Shown here piece after piece: positions 8,267-14,692 of a stretch of DNA of 25,696 nt. This stretch comes from Spirochaetia bacterium (GTDB taxonomy: Bacteria; Spirochaetota; Spirochaetia; Treponematales; Treponemataceae), in contig CAAGIS010000045.1 of the NCBI GenBank assembly GCA_900769985.1, positions 1 to 25,696 of the forward strand. Reading direction: 5' to 3'. The notes below the pieces were generated by a model. That model was given only the letters and a program-made list of their open reading frames with translations. It did no database searches and was not told the origin of the DNA. Position 1 is the stretch's first letter, and each line of letters starts with the position of its first letter. The translations under genes were made by a program, and so were the position numbers.

Positions 8267-9163
8267 TTAAATTTTATGATATTTTTGAAGAACCTCAAGA
8301 ATGTCTTTTTTACCGAATAATTTTGCATATTCATAAGCGGACATTCCCATCTGGTCTTTTATATCAGGGTCAGCACCAGATTCTGCCAAAAGCTGGCAAA
8401 TTTCAAATTTTCCTGTTCCGACTGCAAGAACTAAAACAGACTGTCCGTCAGTTCCAATAAAATTTAAGTTTGCACCGCGTTCAATCAGAATTTTCGTAAG
8501 TTCAAAATTGGTTTTCCAGACGGCATCCATTACGGCAGAGTATCCCCTGTCATTTGAAACGGCATTTATGTCGACATTCTGATTTAAAATCCAGTCAACC
8601 ATTCTGTTCTGTTCAGAGCGGATTGCAATATTAAGCATCGGAGTTCCTTCTTTTGTCCGGCAGTTAATATTTATCCCGGCATCTATAAAACGCTGGCAGA
8701 TATCTATGTCATCTTTTGAAATATGATCTGCAAAGCAATCTGCAGTAAAAGGGATTCCTTCATTAAAAAGAGCAGAAAATGCTTCTGCAGAATGTTCTTC
8801 AATTTTTATAGAATCTATTTGACTTTCAAGTTTATCAATTAAATTTCTTTCGCCAGAAAACAAAAAGACATTTTTAAAAAATTTCATATTAGAAGACCAT
8901 TCGTTTTTAAGCGAATAGAATTTTTTTGTATGCCCGATAAGGTAGCCGTAAAAAAATGAAATTTTATCTTCAACTAAAAGCTGGTTGTCAAAAAGAACGC
9001 AGTGTGTTGCCGTTTTTAACTGTGTGTTTATTGTTTCATCTTCAAGGTCAGGTATTTTTTCTATAGGTAAAACCGCAGACTCTATTCCGTGAACTTTCAG
9101 CATTCGCATTGTTTCGTTTGCTGATTTTTCATGGTCATCGCGATAAAGTATTAGCCATTTCAT
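8267..9163 (-). CDS. Ankyrin-repeat protein with an unassigned N-terminal domain
   Basis: The 298-residue product has two parts. Residues about 150-298 form four to five ankyrin repeats (for example AGININCRTKEGTPMLNIAI and ERGANLNFIGTDGQSVLVLA), which usually bind proteins. Residues 1-140 (MKWLILYRDDHEKSANETM..., ending near SFFYGYLIGHTKKFYSL and KNVFLFS) look like an alpha/beta domain. Its strand pattern and the F-x-x-G-Y-L-I-G-H segment recall TIR-like or nucleotide-processing folds, but this is only an impression. No signal peptide is seen, so it is probably cytoplasmic. The frame extends to 9235, but the upstream part is promoter and repeat DNA. A promoter ends 7 nt before the ATG at 9163 and no Shine-Dalgarno is present. 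It is first in the murG-cvpA-holB operon. Confidence 0.82.
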   Translation of the reverse strand: MKWLILYRDDHEKSANETMRMLKVHGIESAVLPIEKIPDLEDETINTQLKTATHCVLFDNQLLVEDKISFFYGYLIGHTKKFYSLKNEWSSNMKFFKNVFLFSGERNLIDKLESQIDSIKIEEHSAEAFSALFNEGIPFTADCFADHISKDDIDICQRFIDAGININCRTKEGTPMLNIAIRSEQNRMVDWILNQNVDINAVSNDRGYSAVMDAVWKTNFELTKILIERGANLNFIGTDGQSVLVLAVGTGKFEICQLLAESGADPDIKDQMGMSAYEYAKLFGKKDILEVLQKYHKI

Positions 9164-9170
9164 AGAAAAG

Positions 9171-9199
9171 ATTATATTCAATAAATGTGTTTTAAACAA
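9171..9199 (-). promoter_or_regulatory. Promoter of the ankyrin-murG operon, predicted leaderless
   Basis: On the minus strand TTGTTT (9199-9194) and TATAAT (9176-9171) are 17 nt apart. Only 7 nt separate the -10 box from the ATG at 9163, so transcription should begin at or next to the A of the start codon. The -35 box lies 6 nt from the edge of repeat copy A. Confidence 0.7.
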
Positions 9200-9205
9200 G
9201 GGCAG

Positions 9206-9279
9206 CGCTCGTAAATTTCTATAGCTCACAATCATAGATTTAACTCGCGCTACGAGTTTTGCAAGAGCAAAACTCTATG
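9206..9279 (+). repeat. Multi-palindromic repeat, copy A
   Basis: A 74-nt unit from CGCTCGTAAATT to AACTCTATG. It contains the hairpins AACTCG/CGAGTT and GAGTTTTGC/GCAAAACTC with loop AAGA, which share the CGAGTT segment and so exclude each other. CTCGTA at the left end is also complementary to TACGAG in the middle. Confidence 0.88.
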
Positions 9280-9298
9280 GGCGTATGAGACAGCAGTT

Positions 9299-9366
9299 GT
9301 AAATTTCATTTCTTTACAAGCATCGTAACAACTCGCGCTACGAGTTTGCGGAATGCAAACTCTATG
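9299..9366 (+). repeat. Multi-palindromic repeat, copy B
   Basis: Second unit, 19 nt after copy A and in the same orientation. The right-hand hairpin is GAGTTTGC/GCAAACTC: each arm is one base shorter than in copies A, C and D, so pairing is kept. Confidence 0.85.
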
Positions 9367-9386
9367 TAAATTTAGGCCGTAGTATA

Positions 9387-9418
9387 AAAAAAAGACTGAG
9401 AAAATCTCAGTCTTTTTT
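9387..9418. terminator. Terminator of tRNA-Phe (bidirectional)
   Basis: A perfect 12-13-bp stem around AAGACTGAGA and its complement has a 3-4-nt loop. On the minus strand it starts directly at the tRNA 3' end and ends in at least seven T residues. On the plus strand it also ends in six T residues. Confidence 0.88.
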
Positions 9419-9490
9419 GCCACGAGTCAGAATCGAACTGACGACATACGGATTTTCAGTCCGGCGCTCTACCAACTGAGCTATCGCGGC
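9418..9490 (-). tRNA. tRNA-Phe (GAA)
   Basis: The minus strand folds as a 73-nt class I tRNA. The acceptor stem GCCGCGA pairs with TCGTGGC (one G-U). The D arm is GCTC/GAGC, the anticodon loop CTGAAAA carries anticodon GAA for Phe, and the T arm is GTCAG-TTCGATT-CTGAC, with discriminator A73. Positions 27 and 43 are a C-U mismatch, so the anticodon stem has four pairs. CCA is not encoded and must be added afterwards. Confidence 0.97.
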
Positions 9491-9502
9491 GTGTTGTAAT
9501 AT

Positions 9503-9531
9503 ACTATATATTTTTTTTATTTTTATGTCAA
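9503..9531 (-). promoter_or_regulatory. Strong promoter of tRNA-Phe
   Basis: TTGACA (9531-9526) and TATAGT (9508-9503) are separated by 17 nt on the minus strand. The -10 box lies 12 nt before the mature tRNA 5' end, so the leader removed by RNase P is only a few bases. Confidence 0.85.
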
Positions 9532-9606
9532 TGCTTTTTATCTTTTTTTTATAAATTTTTTATAAAAATGAAAGAAAGTTCGCAAACACAAATTTCTAAA
9601 TTCAGA

Positions 9607-9634
9607 TTGAAAATATCCGTTTTATTTGTATAAT
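9607..9634 (+). promoter_or_regulatory. Promoter of the outer-membrane protein gene
   Basis: TTGAAA (9607-9612) and TATAAT (9629-9634) are 16 nt apart. The start of transcription would be near 9641, which puts the long hairpin at 9648-9684 at the very 5' end of an 80-nt leader. Confidence 0.72.
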
Positions 9635-9647
9635 AATATCCAAGGTT

Positions 9648-9684
9648 AACACTGAAAAATCCTCAATAGGATTTATTCAGTGTT
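9648..9684 (+). promoter_or_regulatory. Long 5'-leader hairpin
   Basis: A stem of about 16 bp (9648-9663 with 9668-9684) has a CAAT tetraloop and one bulged base. It lies a few bases from the predicted transcript start and 36 nt before the ATG at 9721. A T8 run follows at 9701-9708, but 16 nt separate it from the stem, so it is not a simple terminator. It could protect the mRNA 5' end or be part of a switch. Confidence 0.6.
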
Positions 9685-9720
9685 TCCTTAGTAACAAATC
9701 TTTTTTTTATAGAGGGAAAT

Positions 9721-10599
9721 ATGAAATTAAAAAAATCTTTCTCTGTCTTTATTTTTGGAATTTTATTTTCAACTTTTTCTTTTGCAGATCCTCTTTCGCA
9801 AATGAACAGTTACCTTAATAATTTTACATCTCAATTAAACTACGTCATTCCAAATTCGGCAACAGAGAACAATGTCTATTCTGATGCTTGGATTGGAAAA
9901 TTCATTCCATCGCTGCCGATGCACTTTGCAGTCGGAGTTGAAGGCGGTGTTACAAAACTTGATATGAGTGATTTATGTCAGGCAGCTGAATTAGTTCACG
10001 TATCAGGGCTTCCGTCAAATTTTGTTTTTCCGACTCTCGGCTTAAATGCAAAACTCGGAGGAATTATTCTTCCTTTTGATGTTGGACTTTCATTTATGAC
10101 TTTCAATACAAAAGACTTTGGAAATTTATTAAAGAACATCGATTTTCAGTTTTTTATCATAGGCGGAAACGTCAGGTTTGCAATTTTACAGGGAAAAGGA
10201 ATTCTGCCAAAATTTTCGATTGGAGCAGGATATTATTATTCTTCGGGAAATATAGGAAAAACGACAGACAATTATGGAATCAGCGTCGGCTATAAAACTC
10301 ACACTCTGGTAGCCGAAACTCAGCTTTCAAAAACTTTTCTTTTCATTACACCTTTTATAGGTTTTAGGGCAGTTTTTTCTAAATCTGATTCATCGTACAA
10401 CTGGAAAACAACAGAAGGATTGAACGGGTTTCCTTCCGGCGGAAAAACGATTTCTACAGACTTTTCAGATTCTTTTATTCCGCAGGTTTTCGGCGGAGTC
10501 GGACTTAAGCTTGGCGTAATTCAATTAGACGTAAATGCAAGCTGGGATTTTGCACATCAAATCTGGAACGGCGGCGCAAGCATAAGATTCCAGTTATAA
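9721..10599 (+). CDS. Exported protein, probable outer-membrane beta-barrel
   Basis: The 292-residue product starts with a clear Sec signal peptide (MKLKKSF, then a hydrophobic core) with likely cleavage after Ala22 (SFA|DP). The mature part is rich in alternating polar/apolar strands with Gly and aromatic residues (for example FSIGAGYYYSSGN and FVFPTLGLNAKLGG). It ends in GGASIRFQL, like the last strand of outer-membrane barrels. It has no lipobox Cys. The Shine-Dalgarno AGAGGG is 5 nt from the ATG. The gene stands alone between its own promoter and a terminator. I do not recognise the family; a small treponemal porin or structural barrel is possible, but its cargo or partner cannot be told from the sequence. 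Confidence 0.8.
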   Translation: MKLKKSFSVFIFGILFSTFSFADPLSQMNSYLNNFTSQLNYVIPNSATENNVYSDAWIGKFIPSLPMHFAVGVEGGVTKLDMSDLCQAAELVHVSGLPSNFVFPTLGLNAKLGGIILPFDVGLSFMTFNTKDFGNLLKNIDFQFFIIGGNVRFAILQGKGILPKFSIGAGYYYSSGNIGKTTDNYGISVGYKTHTLVAETQLSKTFLFITPFIGFRAVFSKSDSSYNWKTTEGLNGFPSGGKTISTDFSDSFIPQVFGGVGLKLGVIQLDVNASWDFAHQIWNGGASIRFQL

Positions 10600-10612
10600 A
10601 ATTTTCTTTATA

Positions 10613-10651
10613 AAAAAAGACTGTCTGAAAAAAGCAGACAGCCTTTTTTTT
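10613..10651. terminator. Bidirectional terminator between the barrel gene and flgE
   Basis: The stem CTGTCTG/CAGACAG is extended by A-T pairs with one mismatch. It ends in T8 on the plus strand and T7 on the minus strand, so it can end both converging transcripts. A second small hairpin (7-bp stem, about 10657-10674) lies on the flgE side. Confidence 0.85.
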
Positions 10652-10706
10652 GTTCACTGACTTTTTAAGTCAGCAATTTTCATCGTTCTGATTTAATCAT
10701 TCAATT

Positions 10707-12098
10707 TTAACGCTTCAAACTTAATACAGTTTCAAGCATTGTATCAGAAGTCTGAATTGTCTTTGCATTAGACTGGAAACCACGCTGTGTCGTAATCATA
10801 TCAGTAAACTGTTCAGTCAAATCTACGTTAGACATTTCCAAAGCACCTGCAAGGAGTTTACCTTTTCCTGCAATTCCGCTTTCGCCGATGTTTGCAATAC
10901 CTGAGTTGTTTGATTCGACATACGTATTGTCGCCGGCTTTTTCAAGACCGCCCTGATTTGTAAATGTCGCCATTGCAATCTGTCCGATTTTGCGGCTTGT
11001 TCCGTTTGAATAAACGCCTGTAATGATTCCGCTTGAGTCAATCTTAAAGTTGTCAAGATAACCCATTGTATATCCATCTTGATAGAATGCTTTAGTTGAA
11101 CTTTGTGCAGCACTTTGCGTAACTGTATTACGCTGACTTCCAATTGTTCCAAGATTAATGTTGAATGTCTGGCGGTACGGATTACCGTCTTCATCAGGAT
11201 TTGCATCAGGAACAGTAAAAGATGCCTGAAGTACGATTTCACCCTCTGGATTTGTCATAATGCCGGCACTGTCTGTAACAGACTGCAATGTTCCGTGGTT
11301 ATCAAAGTTTACACGGAAAGTATTTCTCATGCCGTCTGTAGTTCCAAGTCCGATTCTTGTCTGCGTATATTCAGCATTTTCCGGATCAACCTGAACGCTT
11401 GCCTCCCACTGATTAGGATTTCCGACTACGCGCGTAAATGAAACTGCAAGCAAATGTTCGTTTCCAAAACTGTCATAAATTTTAAACTCCGTATTCCAGG
11501 TACCTTTTGCAATATCAGCAGCTGAAGCACCTTCAAGAATTTCAGGCGTATTTTTATTCAGGTTACATGCAAAATTAACGTTTTCTGTTGCATGAGCCGG
11601 GTCTTTAGAACCAAGCGGGATTACTAAATCTGTCGGACTTGCAGCAGTCTGAATAATCTGTTCGCCATTCAAATCACGTGCCATCCAACCCTGCACCCTC
11701 ATTCCGTTTGCAGGATTTACAAGCGTTCCATCCCTGTCAACTCCAAAAGCACCGGCTCTTGTATAAAACGATTCTTCACCATCTTTCAAAACAAAGAAAC
11801 CGTTTCCCTGAATTGCAATATCAGTAGAAACACCTGTTGTCTGCAAGTTTCCCTGTGTAAAAATCGTATTGATTGCAGCAACCTGAACACCAAGTCCTAC
11901 TTCCTTAGGATTAACACCGCCGACTTCTGTCGTAGGAGCTGCAGCACCAGAAAGCTGCTGAGAAATCATATCCTGAAAATCTACACGACCTTTTTTAAAA
12001 CCTGTCGTATTTACGTTTGCTACGTTATTACCAATTACGTCCATTCTTGTCTGGTGATTCTGCATTCCAGATACACCAGAATAAAGTGATCTCATCAT
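10707..12098 (-). CDS. flgE: Flagellar hook protein FlgE
   Basis: FlgE polymerises into the hook that joins the periplasmic flagellar filament to its motor. The 463-residue protein starts MMRSLYSGVSGMQNHQTRMD, followed by VIGNNVANVNTTGFKK, the rod/hook family N-terminal signature. It contains a FlgE-type middle region and ends with the matching C-terminal helix (ALEMSNVDLTEQFTDMITTQ). Numbered from this start, Lys165 and Cys178 (followed by Asn179) match the residues reported to form the lysinoalanine cross-link between hook subunits in Treponema denticola. A GAGGG lies upstream. It is the last gene of the cluster and ends at a terminator. Confidence 0.97.
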   Translation of the reverse strand: MMRSLYSGVSGMQNHQTRMDVIGNNVANVNTTGFKKGRVDFQDMISQQLSGAAAPTTEVGGVNPKEVGLGVQVAAINTIFTQGNLQTTGVSTDIAIQGNGFFVLKDGEESFYTRAGAFGVDRDGTLVNPANGMRVQGWMARDLNGEQIIQTAASPTDLVIPLGSKDPAHATENVNFACNLNKNTPEILEGASAADIAKGTWNTEFKIYDSFGNEHLLAVSFTRVVGNPNQWEASVQVDPENAEYTQTRIGLGTTDGMRNTFRVNFDNHGTLQSVTDSAGIMTNPEGEIVLQASFTVPDANPDEDGNPYRQTFNINLGTIGSQRNTVTQSAAQSSTKAFYQDGYTMGYLDNFKIDSSGIITGVYSNGTSRKIGQIAMATFTNQGGLEKAGDNTYVESNNSGIANIGESGIAGKGKLLAGALEMSNVDLTEQFTDMITTQRGFQSNAKTIQTSDTMLETVLSLKR

Positions 12099-12113
12099 AT
12101 CTCTACCCTCGTT

Positions 12114-12557
12114 TTAGTTTCCGTATACAGCATTAATATGTTCCATACTGTAATAATTGCCGTTTACAAGCACCTGTGGTTTTTCGCCACGAGTAACGCT
12201 TTCAACAACACCAGTAATTTTATCTGCTCCAAGTTCAATATCAACAGTCTTGCCAAGTGTCGAAACTGCATCGCTATTGTTCATCATGTTCGTCATCTTT
12301 TCAAAACCATTTGCCATATTGTGCATCTGTTCCAAAGAAGAAAACTGAGCCATCTGCGCAATAAATTCATTATTATCCATCGGGCTTGTCGGATCCTGAT
12401 GAGAAAGCTGTGTAAGCAAAAGCTTAAGAAAATCGTCTTTTCCAAGCTCGTGACTTGTTTTTCTTCCTTCAATCGTATTCTGTTTGTTATATTTGTCAAC
12501 TTCCAGTTGAGTCTCAAGAACTTCCTGAGCACTCATTTTTCCCATAACTTCCATCAT
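12114..12557 (-). CDS. flgD: Flagellar hook assembly scaffold FlgD
   Basis: FlgD caps the growing hook and lets FlgE subunits assemble. The 147-residue product has the diagnostic central segment LGKDDFLKLLLTQLSHQDPTSPMDNNEFIAQMAQFSSLEQM, shortened here to LGKDDFLKLLLTQLSHQDP followed by a PMDNNEF stretch. A short C-terminal part follows (TLGKTVDIELGADKITGVVE). It is shorter than the E. coli protein, so the C-terminal Ig-like domains are mostly reduced. Three in-frame ATGs lie close together at the start; AGAGGTGA directly before the first two supports 12557 or 12554. It lies 15 nt before flgE and 10 nt after fliK. Confidence 0.94.
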   Translation of the reverse strand: MMEVMGKMSAQEVLETQLEVDKYNKQNTIEGRKTSHELGKDDFLKLLLTQLSHQDPTSPMDNNEFIAQMAQFSSLEQMHNMANGFEKMTNMMNNSDAVSTLGKTVDIELGADKITGVVESVTRGEKPQVLVNGNYYSMEHINAVYGN

Positions 12558-12567
12558 TCACCTCTTG

Positions 12568-13953
12568 TCATGCAACAATATTTATCGAATAATCTCGAAC
12601 ATCGTTTATAATATCGGAATTATTTTCATCAACTGAAATATTTTCTACAACAAAATTATCATATGCTGCCTGAACATACTGTGCATTATTATTTTCATTT
12701 TGTCCACCGCCTGCAAAATTCTGATTCTGTCCTGCAAACGAAACGTCAAAACTTGCACCGTCAAATCCGCTTTCGATAAATGCAGATTTTAAATTTTCAG
12801 AAGTTGCATTAAATGCCTTGTATGCTTCCTGACTTGAAACAATGATTTTTCCGGTAATGACTTTATCTGACAATTCAAGGCTTATCTTGACATTGCCTAG
12901 ATTTTCCGGATGCAAAATCAAATTGATTTTTCCAGCATTGTTATCTTTAAGAACAATATTTCCGGCTTTTACAAAGTCAGAAGCATTTTCGGAAATTTGT
13001 TTTTCAAGCATAGCCTGAAAAGCAGAACCTTGCGCACCGGCACTCTGAGAATCAAGCGATAAAATATTTTTTTCTGCCAGTGCAGTCAAATCCATCGTAA
13101 CCTGCACAGAATTACTGTCAGTTTGTTTTACAGACGTAACAAAATCAGCTTTTTTTTCCAACTGAACCTGAGGATTTTTCTGCGTTCTTAAATCAGTAAC
13201 AGTAAAAACATCAGAAAACGATTTTTTCTCTTTTACAGGTTTTATTGAATTTTCAATATTCTCTTTCTCATCTGGCTGCTTCAACTGCTTTTCAAGAGTT
13301 TGCAAAAACAATCCCGGATTTTCTGAACTAGAAAGCTGTGCCGCCATAAGTTCTTCATCAGCATTTTCTGTTTTAGAAATTTCGATTTTCGTATTTTCAT
13401 CAAGCTGAATTTTTATTCTTGTGTCGTCAGGAATTTCGCTTAATGTTTCAATGTCGCTCTGGCTTACAAAAAATTTCTCGCCTGCAAGAATTTTTCCGTC
13501 AGATTCAAGTGAACTTTCCGCAGACGTTTTTCTTTTTTTATTAACAAGCACTGAAAGATTTTCTTCTTCCCTTTCTGAATTTTCTTTTGCAAGAACAATC
13601 TGATTTTCTTTTAAATCGTTTTCAGAAGATTTTTTTTCTGATACCACATCTTCTGCAGAAGACTTTTCATCGTCCGCCGTTTTTGCAATTTTTTCCTGAC
13701 GTTCAGAATCAGAAGACGCTACCTTTACTTTTTGAGTTTCTTCACTTTCAGAAGAATCAAAAATTACAGGCTTTTCAATGTTTTCTTCGGATACACTTTT
13801 AGCATTGGAACTGTCATTGATTTTTATTTCATTTTTAAGCATTTCTAAAAACGAAACAGAATCTTTTGCAAGTTCCATGTTTTGAGGACTTTTACTTTCT
13901 TGAATTGAATTTTGAATATAGGTTGAATCAAAATTTAAATTCAATCCCTGCAT
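12568..13953 (-). CDS. fliK: Flagellar hook-length control protein FliK (FlbC/Tap1-like)
   Basis: FliK measures hook length and switches export to filament proteins. The 461-residue product has a long low-complexity region rich in Glu, Lys, Asp and Ser (residues about 20-300) with little sequence conservation. The C-terminal hook-length control domain contains LHPENLGNVKISLELSDKVI, then SQEAYKAFNATSENLKSAF and SGFDGASFDVSF. The longest frame starts at 13965, but that ATG is part of the GGAGG Shine-Dalgarno for the ATG at 13953, 6 nt away, so the shorter start is used. Position before flgD-flgE matches the spirochaete order. The C-terminal tail is Asn-rich. Confidence 0.9.
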   Translation of the reverse strand: MQGLNLNFDSTYIQNSIQESKSPQNMELAKDSVSFLEMLKNEIKINDSSNAKSVSEENIEKPVIFDSSESEETQKVKVASSDSERQEKIAKTADDEKSSAEDVVSEKKSSENDLKENQIVLAKENSEREEENLSVLVNKKRKTSAESSLESDGKILAGEKFFVSQSDIETLSEIPDDTRIKIQLDENTKIEISKTENADEELMAAQLSSSENPGLFLQTLEKQLKQPDEKENIENSIKPVKEKKSFSDVFTVTDLRTQKNPQVQLEKKADFVTSVKQTDSNSVQVTMDLTALAEKNILSLDSQSAGAQGSAFQAMLEKQISENASDFVKAGNIVLKDNNAGKINLILHPENLGNVKISLELSDKVITGKIIVSSQEAYKAFNATSENLKSAFIESGFDGASFDVSFAGQNQNFAGGGQNENNNAQYVQAAYDNFVVENISVDENNSDIINDVRDYSINIVA

Positions 13954-14045
13954 GGTAACCTCCATTTTTGTTTAAGACCTCAAGTAATAAAATTAAATGA
14001 AGCCTTTGTAAACAAACGTAAGTTACCGGCAAGCTGAACTTTTAT

Positions 14046-14681
14046 TTATTCATCATCAATTGAAACAGGCTTTACTGCCATTTTTCGCTGTATAACGGCT
14101 GCCCTTTGAGGTTCCATCAGCGAAAGCCAGTACGCAACCATAGAACTCGTGCCATTGGCAGTAGCTCTTTCTTCAACCTTTCGGAGCACGTCAATTATAA
14201 GCTGATCGTCCATATTCTGTAATATGTCAACAGCATTTTTTGGCTGCATGCCTTCAAGGTTTGCCGCAATCTGTACGATGTTTACTTCTTTATCATCGTA
14301 CTTTTTTTTCTCATTGTTGAATGTTTTTTCACGTTCTTCAAGCGATTTTTCGCGGTTTTCTATTTCCTGCGCAATCTGTTCATTTTTTTTCTCAACAGTC
14401 TGAACGTCAACTTCGCGTTTTTCGAGTTCCTGCTTAAAAAGCTCAAGTGCTTCGCGCTGCTTGTCAAGCCTGTCCTGATCCAAATCTGCAAAAAGAGGTC
14501 TGGAACTTGTAGAAGTTACCGAAGTCTGTGGCTGCAGTCCGAACAGTTTATAAACAGGAGAAAAAAGCGTTTTTACATGAATTACTCCGAGAAAGTCAAA
14601 CCATAAAAGTCCGCCGATTGCAAGAATCAAAACTAAAAAAATGAGAACGATAGTTTTTCCAACTGCACCAGATTTAGCCAC
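14046..14681 (-). CDS. flbB: Flagellar collar protein FlbB (MotE-like)
   Basis: The 211-residue protein has one N-terminal membrane segment (residues about 8-30), a long charged coiled coil (about 68-135) and a C-terminal helical domain resembling the MgtE N-terminal/MotE fold (NLEGMQPKNAVDILQNMDD, later WLSLMEPQRAAVIQRKM). This is the layout of FlbB, which in Borrelia is the base of the periplasmic collar around the flagellar motor and helps assemble stators. Position directly before fliK-flgD-flgE supports the call. It begins 11 nt after the hexokinase stop. The usual upstream neighbour genes fliI and fliJ are not here. Confidence 0.85.
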   Translation of the reverse strand: MAKSGAVGKTIVLIFLVLILAIGGLLWFDFLGVIHVKTLFSPVYKLFGLQPQTSVTSTSSRPLFADLDQDRLDKQREALELFKQELEKREVDVQTVEKKNEQIAQEIENREKSLEEREKTFNNEKKKYDDKEVNIVQIAANLEGMQPKNAVDILQNMDDQLIIDVLRKVEERATANGTSSMVAYWLSLMEPQRAAVIQRKMAVKPVSIDDE

Positions 14682-14692
14682 CAGCTTTCCCC

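Noticed and set aside
9164..9235. N-terminal extension of the ankyrin protein
   Set aside because: The extra codons are repeat and promoter DNA, and no Shine-Dalgarno precedes the upstream start.
12138..12611. 157-codon plus-strand frame
   Set aside because: It is antisense to flgD and the end of fliK, and its composition is typical of a shadow frame.
14140..14165. A sigma-54 promoter (TGGCAC on the minus strand)
   Set aside because: The downstream TTGCA element is absent at the right spacing, and the site is inside the flbB coding region.
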